Source of the DNA: Novosphingobium sp. CECT 9465
GTDB lineage: Bacteria > Pseudomonadota > Alphaproteobacteria > Sphingomonadales > Sphingomonadaceae
DNA: 64,000 bases
Direction: 5' to 3'
Assembly (NCBI RefSeq): GCF_920987055.1
Contig: NZ_CAKLBX010000002.1
Span: 124,001-188,000, forward strand
Under the pieces are notes generated by a model that saw only the letters and a list, made by a program, of their open reading frames with translations, searched no databases and was not told the DNA's origin. Every line of letters begins with the position of its first letter. Positions within the stretch are counted from its first letter, which is position 1. A program made the position numbers and the translations under genes. Below, piece after piece: positions 1-8,589 of the stretch.

Positions 1-288
1 GATCTCCTCGATGCGCTTGCGCAGCAATACTATGGCTATGCCTCGCGCGGGGTAGGGACCTTCCAGAACGCCAATGAGGAAGCTCTTTCGCAGTGGCGCG
101 ATCAGATCAATTCGGTGCGTGAGGTCCTCGACACATACTCGCAAGGCATGAAGCTGCGCCTCGACCGGACTCAGCATGTAGTTCAGCGCGCGGTGTTCCT
201 TGAGGGCACGCTCAGGAACAATCTGTCGCCGCAGATGTCGGCCGCGTTGTCATTCAGCACGTCGCTTTCGCGTCAGGGCATCCAGTAA
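1..288 (+). CDS. traH: F-type conjugal transfer protein TraH, C-terminal end (partial)
   Basis: The frame is open from the first base and ends with TAA at 286-288, giving 95 residues of a truncated C-terminus. The residues are rich in Gln, Ser and Leu and look alpha-helical. In F-type type IV secretion systems TraH is a periplasmic or outer-membrane-associated pilus assembly and mating-pair protein encoded directly before TraG, and the gene that follows here is a clear TraG. The assignment rests mainly on that gene order plus the helical C-terminal character. The stop overlaps the AAGGA ribosome binding site of traG, so the two are probably co-transcribed and coupled. Confidence 0.6.
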   Translation, partial: DLLDALAQQYYGYASRGVGTFQNANEEALSQWRDQINSVREVLDTYSQGMKLRLDRTQHVVQRAVFLEGTLRNNLSPQMSAALSFSTSLSRQGIQ

Positions 289-300
289 GGACCGCGTGCC

Positions 301-3087
301 ATGATGGAGATCTTCACGATCGGCGGGGGCGAATACATCGTCAATGTCTTCAACGCGGTATCCGCTTGGACAGGGGGAGGGGGTTTTCGCTCGCTGCTGC
401 GCGTCGTGATGGTCATGGGCTTGATCTACACGCTGATGGTGGTGGCGTTCAGCCTCAACTGGCGTGCCTGGTTCAACTGGTTTCTGGGGGCGACGCTCAT
501 GTATGGCGCCCTCATCGTGCCCACGATGACGGTGAGGGTCACCGACCGCCTCAATCCATCCCTGGCACCCGCAACGGTCGCAAACGTCCCTCTGGGGCTG
601 GCAATGATAGCCTCGGTCAGTTCGACTGCTGGTGATTGGCTCACGCGCACGGCTGAGACGGTTTTTGTGATGCCGGGTTCGCTGCAGATGTCGAGCAACG
701 GCATGATCTACGGCGCGCGCCTATGGGACCGCACTCAGGACTTCCGGATCCGCGATCCCCGCATCAGCGCCAATCTTGAAGAGTACATGAAGCAGTGCCT
801 TTTCTACGATATCCTGCTCGGCTTCAAATCCTTCGACACCATCGCTAATTCCAACGATATTCTGACGGAGATGGGGCCGGGCTCGCCTGCGCGAGGGATG
901 AAGTTCATCCCCGAAAGCGGCTCTCCCACAATCGTCACGTGTCAGGCGGGTTATACGGCGATCGGCACCGGCGTTACGACCTATTCCGACACGGCACTCG
1001 AAGAGGAAGGTCGCAAGATTTTCCCAGGGTTAACCCCAGCGCTGGCGCGCTCGAAGCTGATTGCGGACCTTCCGATTGTCGCCAACCATTTCCATGGCAG
1101 TTCGCAGACCGCACAGCAGATTTTTCAACAGCGCTCGCTCGTCAACGCCTTTCTGCAGGCGCGCGCCAACCTTGGCGCGGCAGATGGTGACACCTTTGCT
1201 GTCCTGCGTGCAGAGGAGCAGGCGCGCAACACCTATACGTCGATAGCGGAGCAGGCCATGACTTGGGTCCCGCTCCTCAACATCGTGCTGACGGTCGTCT
1301 TCTACGCGATGTTCCCAGTGATTTTCCCGCTCTTCCTCATCCCGCGCAGTGGCACGCCTGCGTTGAAGGGATACTTTACCGGCTTCTTCTACCTGGCCGC
1401 CTGGGGACCGCTTTACGTGGTCCTGCACATGTTTATCATGGACCGGACGGCTGATGCGATGAACGCGACCTCGCCGGGCGGGGTGACGATGGCCGGGATG
1501 GCAGGCATCGATGCCGTCAACACGGATACGGCAACGATTGCAGGCTTCCTGATGATGTCGATCCCGTTTCTGGCGGCAGGCATGGCCAAGGGCGCGATGG
1601 CGGTTTCGTCTCAGGCAACGTCGATGTTGGCGCCTGCCCAGTCTGCGGCCGAGGCTGCAGCGGTGGAGCGCACGACCGGGAATTATGCCTACGGCAACGA
1701 GAGCTATATGAATCTCTCGAGCTCCAACCGGCAGTCTGACCAGTGGAACACGGCGCCGTCTTTCTCGGGAGGCGCGCCGATCATGTCGAGCGTAGGTGCG
1801 AATGCCGCGATCACCCGAACAACATCAGATGGGTCTACGGTTTACGATACCTCACCTGCGATCAGCCGCCTCGCGTTTGCATCTTCTGTCAGCCAATTCG
1901 CGAATGCTGAGCGCCAGCAGACGTTGTCCGAACTGGAAACTGCACGCAATACGCTGAGCGAAGAGCGTTCCCGCGCGCTATCATTGGCTGATCGAACGTC
2001 GAGCCGGCAAACAACCGGCACCCGCAATTCCAGCGGTTCCGAGAGTTCTGCAGGGTTCCGGTCGGGCGAGAACCTGCAGCGGTTTGACAACCAGTCGCTT
2101 GATGCACGCGACACGGTCTCGGAGAGCGACCGTGTGAACTCCTCGCAGGGAGCCCAGCAAAGCAATACGGATCGTCTCGAAACAACTAGGGGCGGCTCGC
2201 TGAGCGTTGGTGGTTCAGCAGGACGCGGCGGGAAGCGCGCTGCGAATGGTGAAGGCGGCAGTGGCGCCAATGGTGCGATTGGTGGTAGTGTTCAAGCTGG
2301 CATTACTGGCGCTCGTGCGCGGCTAGATACGGTCACCCGAGGAACTGAAGCCAATCAGAGCCAGGGCTTCGACTCATCGACATCTGACAATCGTTCGAAT
2401 GGGTCCAACGCAACGCAGGACAGCGGCAGCTATGTGCAGAGTGGCAGCTTCAGCCGGAGTGAAGGCTATTCGGAGGCGGCCTTTTCTCGCGAACAGGCGC
2501 TTGAGGACGTTCGGCGGATTGATAAGCGCATTGCGGCGATCGACGAGGTCTCGAAATCCCTCAGTAGCAACACTTCGAGCAGGGATGGCTATGGGTCCAA
2601 TCTCTCCTTTGACCTAAGCCAGATTATCGCAAGCCGGTATCAGGAAAAGGCGGCTGAACTGGGGCTGACGGCACCGAGTCTGGCACGCACAGATCTCAGC
2701 CCCCAGGAGCAGGCGACTGCTGAAGTGGTCGCGCGGGCCATCATCGCCGACTACTATGATCAGCGCGTGGCGCCATTCAATGATCTGATCCCGCAGCCTG
2801 GTTCGCTCGTTGGCAATGTCTCGGGCCCGGGCGCATTCACGGAGACAGACTTACGCGGACAGGGACCTCGCCGTTCAGTCGGATCGCCGCGCAATCTTGT
2901 CGAGGGGTCGTCAGACAGCGCGATCAGCGATCGAATCGATGAAGGCGGTCAGTCTCTCGGACAGCGTTATGAGACCAATGTCACTCGATCCGGCCAGCGC
3001 CGTCAGGATTTTCAGCAGGATCGAAAAGGTGAGGGTGCCGCCGACGATCGCTTCAATGAGCGCTTCTATGACAAGGATCAGCGTTGA
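301..3087 (+). CDS. traG: F-type conjugal transfer mating-pair stabilisation protein TraG
   Basis: The protein has 928 residues, close to the 938 of F-plasmid TraG. The N-terminus matches the TraG_N pattern: an opening of the type 'Y-I-x-G-G', several hydrophobic helices between about residues 30 and 110, a 'NVPLGLAM' motif near residue 95, and more membrane segments at about 325-460. It is an inner-membrane, VirB6-like channel component whose C-terminal half is periplasmic. In F, TraG stabilises mating pairs and takes part in entry exclusion with TraS. Here the C-terminal 450 residues are low-complexity, rich in Ser, Asn, Gly, Gln and Arg. The start is chosen because AAGGA lies about nine bases upstream. 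The transfer operon appears to end here, because the next gene is on the other strand. Confidence 0.88.
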   Translation: MMEIFTIGGGEYIVNVFNAVSAWTGGGGFRSLLRVVMVMGLIYTLMVVAFSLNWRAWFNWFLGATLMYGALIVPTMTVRVTDRLNPSLAPATVANVPLGLAMIASVSSTAGDWLTRTAETVFVMPGSLQMSSNGMIYGARLWDRTQDFRIRDPRISANLEEYMKQCLFYDILLGFKSFDTIANSNDILTEMGPGSPARGMKFIPESGSPTIVTCQAGYTAIGTGVTTYSDTALEEEGRKIFPGLTPALARSKLIADLPIVANHFHGSSQTAQQIFQQRSLVNAFLQARANLGAADGDTFAVLRAEEQARNTYTSIAEQAMTWVPLLNIVLTVVFYAMFPVIFPLFLIPRSGTPALKGYFTGFFYLAAWGPLYVVLHMFIMDRTADAMNATSPGGVTMAGMAGIDAVNTDTATIAGFLMMSIPFLAAGMAKGAMAVSSQATSMLAPAQSAAEAAAVERTTGNYAYGNESYMNLSSSNRQSDQWNTAPSFSGGAPIMSSVGANAAITRTTSDGSTVYDTSPAISRLAFASSVSQFANAERQQTLSELETARNTLSEERSRALSLADRTSSRQTTGTRNSSGSESSAGFRSGENLQRFDNQSLDARDTVSESDRVNSSQGAQQSNTDRLETTRGGSLSVGGSAGRGGKRAANGEGGSGANGAIGGSVQAGITGARARLDTVTRGTEANQSQGFDSSTSDNRSNGSNATQDSGSYVQSGSFSRSEGYSEAAFSREQALEDVRRIDKRIAAIDEVSKSLSSNTSSRDGYGSNLSFDLSQIIASRYQEKAAELGLTAPSLARTDLSPQEQATAEVVARAIIADYYDQRVAPFNDLIPQPGSLVGNVSGPGAFTETDLRGQGPRRSVGSPRNLVEGSSDSAISDRIDEGGQSLGQRYETNVTRSGQRRQDFQQDRKGEGAADDRFNERFYDKDQR

Positions 3088-3116
3088 TTGTCTGAGCGCT
3101 CGATCATCCCAATAGG

Positions 3117-3341
3117 CTACCAGCTGAGAATAGCGACTACGAGAAAGGCAATCGACAGCACGAGGGCAAGGAGTGAGCCCGTACCCGTGTGTGTTCCGCT
3201 GTAGGTCAGATCTTTTGTGTCGTCCTCAAGACTGCCGTAGGTTCGTCCAAGGTCACTAACCGATGCTCCTCGGGAGGTATCGCCGGTCATCACAGCATAG
3301 GTAATCGGATCCATGCTCGATTTGTGGCTGAAATCGTCCAT
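3117..3341 (-). CDS. small single-span membrane protein (unknown)
   Basis: This encodes about 74 residues: a polar, Asp/Ser/Thr-rich N-terminal part and one C-terminal hydrophobic helix ending 'FLVVAILSW'. The protein would therefore be tail-anchored with its N-terminus probably cytoplasmic. The start is set by an AGGAG (3349-3353 on the minus strand) seven bases before ATG 3341. An in-frame ATG two codons upstream is too close to that site. It is convergent with traG. In F-type operons the gene after traG can encode the entry-exclusion protein TraS, a small membrane protein, but TraS is normally on the same strand, so that identity is not claimed. Confidence 0.5.
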   Translation of the reverse strand: MDDFSHKSSMDPITYAVMTGDTSRGASVSDLGRTYGSLEDDTKDLTYSGTHTGTGSLLALVLSIAFLVVAILSW

Positions 3342-3436
3342 CGGCATTCTCCTAGCCTTTCCGTAGCGTTTTTACGCCAAAAAGACAATCATAGGTTCAG
3401 CGCTGCGAGGGGTTAGGAGGCGATTGCCGATTCGAT

Positions 3437-4303
3437 TTGTATCAGCGATTGCGTGGGGTGCCGGAATCATACCAGAAGGGGAGCGGTTACGCTGAATTCA
3501 AGCGAGCCGTTGAGAGCATGTTATCGAAGACTGACGCGACATATCTCGATCTTCGAGAGCGCATTCTATTTGGCGAGCTCAAGGCTGGAGCGCCGTACTC
3601 TGCCCAAGACATGGCTGCGTACTACGGGCTTCATATCAATATGGCGCGCAGGCTGCTGGTCGCCTTGAAGGTCGGCGGCTATCTTACCCGCTCGGGCACT
3701 TCCTATGTCATCTCAACATTCTCGCAGAGCCAAGTTGAGGAATGGCGCCTTTCGCTAGGCGCAATCGTCGAGATCGGGGCAGTCCGGTTGGCGCAGTCTG
3801 GGGGCGGAACCCTGGGCCCACTCGCGGCATTCATCGACGAACGCATTCGAAACGTCCCTGTGAAACACGAGGACTTTTTTCTCGGTGCAATGGGGCTCAC
3901 GCATATCGTCCTGGGTGGCAAGGAAAGCACCCTTGCCAACCTTGTCTCGCAGTTCATCCCCCAGGCGTTTTTCCGCCTCCTTTGGATGGCAGACTCTTAT
4001 TCTGTCCGCACAGGATTTCTGGTGGAGGCTAGCGACCGGTTTCTGGATGCAGCCAGGACAGGCGACATTGCCGGCGTTCGCGCGGCTAGCCGGATCTTCT
4101 TCGATGGCATCGCCCCTTCGCTGCAAACGCTCATCGAAAAGATGGGCGAGGGCATCTATCCCGTCAACGACCGCCAGGATGGATTCCAGACTATCGAGGA
4201 CAACATCGCGGGCTATCCAACCTATGCAGGCAGTTCCCGCACATTCACGCCGATTATAGAGCCTCTGGAAGAGGTCGGTCAGGTAACGCTGCCCCTTTGC
4301 TGA
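3437..4303 (+). CDS. GntR-family (FCD-like) transcriptional regulator
   Basis: The longest frame is 288 residues from TTG 3437. The more conservative start is ATG 3518 (261 residues), because GntR winged-helix domains normally begin near the N-terminus. A winged helix is visible just after that Met: 'DLRERILFGELKAGAPYS' followed by a recognition helix and 'GGYLTRSGTSYVIS'. The remainder is helical, as in the FCD ligand-binding domain of FadR-type regulators. A GGAGG (3416-3420) lies about 16 bases before the TTG, which is too far to decide the start. Ligand and target are unknown. It is convergent with the next gene, which looks like a divergent relative. Confidence 0.6.
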   Translation: MYQRLRGVPESYQKGSGYAEFKRAVESMLSKTDATYLDLRERILFGELKAGAPYSAQDMAAYYGLHINMARRLLVALKVGGYLTRSGTSYVISTFSQSQVEEWRLSLGAIVEIGAVRLAQSGGGTLGPLAAFIDERIRNVPVKHEDFFLGAMGLTHIVLGGKESTLANLVSQFIPQAFFRLLWMADSYSVRTGFLVEASDRFLDAARTGDIAGVRAASRIFFDGIAPSLQTLIEKMGEGIYPVNDRQDGFQTIEDNIAGYPTYAGSSRTFTPIIEPLEEVGQVTLPLC

Positions 4304-4313
4304 GTGAGGCGTC

Positions 4314-4973
4314 CTACGCGTTCACGGGCTCTCTCGGGTGGAGGCGCATGGCGACCGCTTCGGCTGCGCAGTCCCGCGGTTCGGTCGTCCCGATGAGGTC
4401 CACAATAACATTAGCTGAACGTTTCATGCCCTCGAGGTCGGCAGCCTCAAGTCGAGCCGCAACTGCATAGGCGACCGCCACACTGGCATGTTTGACGTAA
4501 TCTTCCATGAGGCGAAGCTCGCCGGTGGCGCTGACGATCGCCAGCATCATCCTGTTGTGAGCCAGGCTCGTCGCAATCGTGTCCCCGCCATCCGCTTCTT
4601 CGAGGAAGTTCTCAACCAAGGCGCGGATAGCAGGTAGTGCCGGCGCGCAGTCCATGGACGACAGTCTGATGATTGCCGCGGCTTCGATTGCCGCTAGCTC
4701 GGCTATCTTATCATCGAGTTCCTTGCCGCTTGGCTGGTACCATTTGAAACGGGCCCAGTCCGTTTTGATGAAACCGGTGCTCCGCAGTTCCGCAAATGCG
4801 GCGGCACCCCAGTCTGCGTCCATTCCCACGATCGCGGCAAGTGCGGCTGGGTCAGTGCCCTCATATCCGAACTTGGAACTGATGCTGCAGCGCCGAATTT
4901 GCTCCATGCACGCGTCAGGGCTAATCGCCATACGCTTGGCAGCTTCCTGGTAGAGCTCAATCCGTTTCGCCAT
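4314..4973 (-). CDS. FCD/GntR-like regulator, divergent relative of its convergent neighbour
   Basis: It encodes 219 residues from 'MAKRIELYQEAAKR'; an ORF extension to 4997 adds only an implausible Cys/Tyr-rich leader. There is a winged-helix-like segment around residues 40-75 ('DPAALAAIVGMDADWGAA...LRSTGFI') and then an all-helical C-terminal domain with the spacing of FCD proteins ('AELAAIEAAAIIRLS', 'HNRMMLAIVSATGE'). No wing residues match the canonical GntR signature well, so this could be a non-DNA-binding relative. It ends 10 bases from the stop of the plus-strand regulator. A small gene lies just upstream on the same strand and may be co-transcribed. Confidence 0.5.
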   Translation of the reverse strand: MAKRIELYQEAAKRMAISPDACMEQIRRCSISSKFGYEGTDPAALAAIVGMDADWGAAAFAELRSTGFIKTDWARFKWYQPSGKELDDKIAELAAIEAAAIIRLSSMDCAPALPAIRALVENFLEEADGGDTIATSLAHNRMMLAIVSATGELRLMEDYVKHASVAVAYAVAARLEAADLEGMKRSANVIVDLIGTTEPRDCAAEAVAMRLHPREPVNA

Positions 4974-5003
4974 GCCGTAATAGTAGCATGACAGCAATTC
5001 TCA

Positions 5004-5213
5004 TCAATCGGCCTTTGGCCAATCGCCGCCGTGTACCTCACGCTCGTATTTCGAAATACGCTTCCATGCGATGGCGACTTCGTCAAACCCGTCGTCCGAG
5101 AACAACCGCTCGCAGAGGCGGTCGATTTCGTGCGGGTCGTCGGGCAAACTCTCGTCCTCACGGTACTTGGCCACCGCGTCCATTACTTTCAGGGCGTCGT
5201 CGTAGTTTGCCAT
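5004..5213 (-). CDS. small acidic hypothetical protein
   Basis: It encodes 69 residues, strongly acidic, starting 'MANYDDALKVMDAVAKY' and ending 'REVHGGDWPKAD'. There is no membrane segment and no recognised motif. A weak GAGAA precedes the ATG. It lies 30 bases upstream of the FCD-like gene on the same strand, so the two could form a short operon. The amino-acid composition is protein-like rather than that of a shadow frame. Function unknown. Confidence 0.4.
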   Translation of the reverse strand: MANYDDALKVMDAVAKYREDESLPDDPHEIDRLCERLFSDDGFDEVAIAWKRISKYEREVHGGDWPKAD

Positions 5214-5645
5214 TTGGTTCTCGTTTCGACCGCTTGTTCGGTCGCATTGCTACAGGCCCAGTGTCAAGACCGTATCAATGGGTACCAAGCGTCTTTGAGC
5301 CTTTGAATTCAAGCGATTTTGCCACATCGGCTGATCGTCCTCTGGCGCGTAGAGGGAGGGTTATGAGACGTGAGACGACCCTTCTGGTTATCGCATTGAA
5401 TCAAGCATTTGCGTCTGTGCGACATCGGCGAGGTTCGATCTCCCCGTACATCTCCGCGTATGCTTTGCCAAAAAGATCCAAACTGAGTTCGGAAGGAGGG
5501 CTCATAGAGCCGAAAGCCCTTCGATAATCGTATACACCAGCGTATCGAAAGCCGATGGCAGGCAGGTCGATGACCTGCAGTGCGATTGCTGATCGCCGCA
5601 AGCTTTGGCCGCTACAGACCTACGCCGGCCTGAACTGGACCCACA
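5214..5645. other. intergenic stretch without a convincing gene
   Basis: This 430-base gap separates the transfer-end genes from the defence island. It holds a minus-strand frame of 66 codons (5401-5601) whose last 34 codons, from ATG at 5505, have a GAAGGG-like site upstream and a plausible composition. Nothing else supports it. No repeat or RNA structure stood out. Confidence 0.3.
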
Positions 5646-6443
5646 ATGGCAATGACTATCGCCGAATTTTGTCGCACACCCTCGAACAGCGTGACGCGCG
5701 AGCGCATCTTCTTCCACAAGCTGTATTTCGACCTCAAGCTAGCCGCCGCGCGCCGCGGCTATGCGCTCACCCTGTTCGAGCGCGAGGTGGATCGAGATTC
5801 CTATGATGTGATGCTGGACGATGGCGACACCCAGCGGCGGGTCCAGCTCAAGACGGTGCTGAAGACGGCGAAGACCGCATCCTGGGCCAGCACCAAGCGG
5901 TTCATGCGCCTTGAGGAAGTCTATGGCGACAAGCTCGGCCTCGCGCCTGGTGATTGCGGCGTCGGCGGCGGCTTCGTGCTCATCGAGATCGACGACACCG
6001 ATGACGAGGGAAACGTCAGCTATCTCTACACCGACTATTACGTGATCCAGGCGCTGGCCGATCACCTCGTCAAGGAGAAGGCCTCGCGCCGTGCCTACAA
6101 GGCGTTCGGCCAGCCCGCAAAGGACCGGGCCGACTTCGCGGGCGACATCATGAAGGACCTGCACGGCGGCAGCTCGCGCGATCCGGTCAGCCTGTGCCGC
6201 AAGCACTTCCTCCGCGCGCGGGGCCCGGACCAGCTTCTTGCCCTGCTCGGACTGCACGCGATCGGCGACGTGCATGTTCCCTGCGACCGCGTGATGATGG
6301 CCGTTCAGAAGGGTTTCGCGGTCGACGATGCTGGCGTGCCACTTTCCCATGTCACCGCCGAAGCCCGGGCACTCGCCGAGCTGGCCGGGGAAGAGCTGCT
6401 CTCGCTTGTCGACGAACCCCTGCTGGTCAACTTCACGCGCTGA
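5646..6443 (+). CDS. putative PD-(D/E)XK-type nuclease, orphan
   Basis: The protein has 265 residues. Near residues 47-72 it carries 'VDRDSYDVMLDDG' followed by 'RRVQLKTVLK', so D54 and Q67-x-K69 fit the D...(E/Q)xK metal-binding core of restriction-endonuclease-fold proteins that recognise or cut nucleic acid. The preceding helix ('FHKLYFDLKLAAARRGYALT') is also typical of that fold. The C-terminal half (about 120-265) is unrecognised and probably alpha/beta. No methyltransferase sits beside it. It opens the defence-like island. ATG 5652 is an equally possible start. Activity is inferred; a structural, non-catalytic member of the fold is the alternative. Confidence 0.5.
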   Translation: MAMTIAEFCRTPSNSVTRERIFFHKLYFDLKLAAARRGYALTLFEREVDRDSYDVMLDDGDTQRRVQLKTVLKTAKTASWASTKRFMRLEEVYGDKLGLAPGDCGVGGGFVLIEIDDTDDEGNVSYLYTDYYVIQALADHLVKEKASRRAYKAFGQPAKDRADFAGDIMKDLHGGSSRDPVSLCRKHFLRARGPDQLLALLGLHAIGDVHVPCDRVMMAVQKGFAVDDAGVPLSHVTAEARALAELAGEELLSLVDEPLLVNFTR

Positions 6444-6488
6444 AAGGCTAGGGCTACGCCCGCACGGCTTCGCGGACACGCGCCGTCC

Positions 6489-7796
6489 TCACATCAAGCC
6501 TTTTTTCGGGTGCCAGGTTCGAATACCCGTCAGCTTCTGCGGCGGTGACCAGGCCAGCAGGGCGAGACCGTCGCGGAACAGCGCATAGTCGTAGTCCTCG
6601 CGCGTGCGTCGGCCGACTGGTTCCGCGCCGCCAGCGGCAAAGCCCGCAAGATCGTTCACCGGCAGTTCCAGGATTTCCGGTCGTTTCCGCGGACCGAAGC
6701 GAATCATGCCGGTCAATGCGTCGAGAAACGCGGTGCCGGCTTTCTCCTCGATGACAAACATATAGAGCGGCGGCAGGCCGCTCGCCCAGCGCCGCTCCAA
6801 GCGGTGACGCCAGAACGGATGGTCATGGAGATCGTCGAACGACAGATAGGGGGATCGATACGGCGCCAGCGCGTCGGTCGAGGCAAGGAACGACCGGCCC
6901 GCATAATCGAACGTGAGGAAGGTCACCGGCTCGGCGTCTTCCGGGAAATCGCGGTCCCCATTGAGCCAGTCGATCCAGCCGGCGACCGGCAGCGCATCCA
7001 TGAGGATGAAGTTCTAGCGGTGCGTCGCCAGTGCCATCGCCGCTGGCACGGGGTTCGACGCTCCTGACGCCGTCATCGGCGCGGCGATCTTTCCTGACTT
7101 GGGTTTGGATCGCAGCGTTTGCGACAGCCGCAGGAAGGCACCGGGCATCCCAGGACGCGCGCCGAACGCGATCGAGTAGCCGTGGATGACTTGGCCGTGA
7201 GGTGAGGCCGCGCCGATATAGGGGCGGACCTAACGCAGATATTTGCGCTGCGCCTCCGACGCCATCTTGGCGTCGCTGGCATTCGCGGCGAACGAACCGC
7301 GCGCCTCGGCCAGCACGACACCGTGACCGAGCGCGGTGCCACCATAATAGAGGAAATCGGCATGTGGCTCAAGCGATGACGAAAGACAGGCTGCATTGTC
7401 GCGCCAGCCATAGCCGAGCGCGTTCATATAGAGATCGATGATGCCTGCGCCCACCCGCGAGGCGAAATGGGTGCGTTCGTTATCGGCCAAGCAGGAAATC
7501 AGGTCCGACAGTTCGAAACCGGGGCCGTCGGCAAGCAGAACCTGCGCCTCGCTCAGCGCGCTGTCCTTCATGTGCGCGAGCAAGGCCGGTGGCGCGTTGC
7601 GAAGAGTCGCGGTGCGCGCGGTCGCTGCGGCCAGGGCGGTTGGTCCGAATCGGATCTGCGGTACCAGCACCGGCGCGGTGAAGGCCGGGGCCACCATTGC
7701 GCTCTTGTGGAGATGGCGGCGCTGACCGGTCAGCGCCACCGTCTTGTCGGCTGCCCAGAGTGCGAGCTTGCTCAAAGATCGTACCAGTCGAAGCAC
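6489..7796 (-). pseudogene. 436-codon frame of unknown function interrupted by two in-frame TAG codons
   Basis: One reading frame runs from ATG 7796 to the stop at 6489 with no frameshift, but contains TAG at codon 189 (7230-7232) and codon 261 (7014-7016). The protein sequence continues sensibly across both: '...QRKYLR|VRPYIGAAS...' and '...ALATHR|NFILMDALP...'. The frame overlaps the end of the upstream HEPN-like gene by 25 bases, as in an operon. The first third holds 'ADFLYYGGTALGHGVVLAEARGSF', loosely like a D...ExK nuclease core with Arg in place of Lys. That is only a suggestion. Reading it as a pseudogene is the default. The pieces 7796-7230 and 7001-6489 could also be made as separate proteins, or the ambers could be read through. 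Confidence 0.6.
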
Positions 7797-8356
7797 CCCG
7801 TTGCCGCGATGAAGCGCGCAAGGATACGATCCGAGGCGAACACTAGATCACGGTCACGGAAGCTCTGGGGCGACTTCTCGCCGTGGAAGAGATTGCATCG
7901 AACCTCGTAAATGGTCCGCAGCAGCTGCTCCCAGTTTGGATGGCTGCCGGCGACCCAGCCGGCGGGCTGTTGCTTGACATTCTCCGCAGCGCAGAGCGCC
8001 AGCAGCGCCGCGCGGTCGTGCTGGCGAAACGCGTCATAGCCGAGCTTCGCCCGTACGCTGCGCACGTTGAGCACAGGCCACAGGGCGGTGAACTCGGTGA
8101 CCATCTGCCCGAAATCGGGATCGCCGGCCATGAGCTGATCGAAAGCGTCGATCAGCCGCGGCGCAGCCACGAACGCATCGATCATCTCCCGGTCGGTGCC
8201 TTTCAGGGTCACCGCAGACATCCAGCCGTTGAAGGCCATCCACCGGTACATAAATGCCATGAAGGAAGGGGGCTGCCTTTGCGCGTTGGCGAGCAGTTCA
8301 ATTGCCACATCGCGTATTGCCGGATCGAGGCGGTGGAAGTTGCTGAAGTTGAGCAT
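7772..8356 (-). CDS. HEPN-like protein (R-x4-H motif), probable RNase toxin or effector
   Basis: It encodes 194 residues, mostly helical. Near the C-terminus 'EVRCNLFHGEKSP' places R153 and H158 in the R-x4-H arrangement of HEPN-domain ribonucleases. The rest of the sequence fits a helical bundle with a capping N-terminal part. HEPN proteins are common in toxin-antitoxin and abortive-infection modules, where they cut RNA. The downstream amber-interrupted frame starts inside this gene's 3' end, so the pair was probably one transcription unit. No MNT-type nucleotidyltransferase antitoxin is nearby, which makes the downstream protein the candidate partner or immunity factor. Function is inferred from motif and context. 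Confidence 0.55.
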   Translation of the reverse strand: MLNFSNFHRLDPAIRDVAIELLANAQRQPPSFMAFMYRWMAFNGWMSAVTLKGTDREMIDAFVAAPRLIDAFDQLMAGDPDFGQMVTEFTALWPVLNVRSVRAKLGYDAFRQHDRAALLALCAAENVKQQPAGWVAGSHPNWEQLLRTIYEVRCNLFHGEKSPQSFRDRDLVFASDRILARFIAATGCFDWYDL

Positions 8357-8589
8357 CTCTTATTCCTTCACTTCCACTTGCTAGCCGTACGACGAAGCTC
8401 CCTCTGGAGCGCAATCTCGGCCGAAACTGGTCGCCTGCTTGAGCGGCTCGATGATATTGTCGGTGCCATCGCATGGCTCGCCCGGCGCGGGACCGGAGCA
8501 AGGTGCTGCTGGTGTGAACGTGGCGCTTGCCACCACTGGTCTCACCGTCAATCGCGGGAGAGCGCCGATAGCCAATGCCAAGTGAAAAT

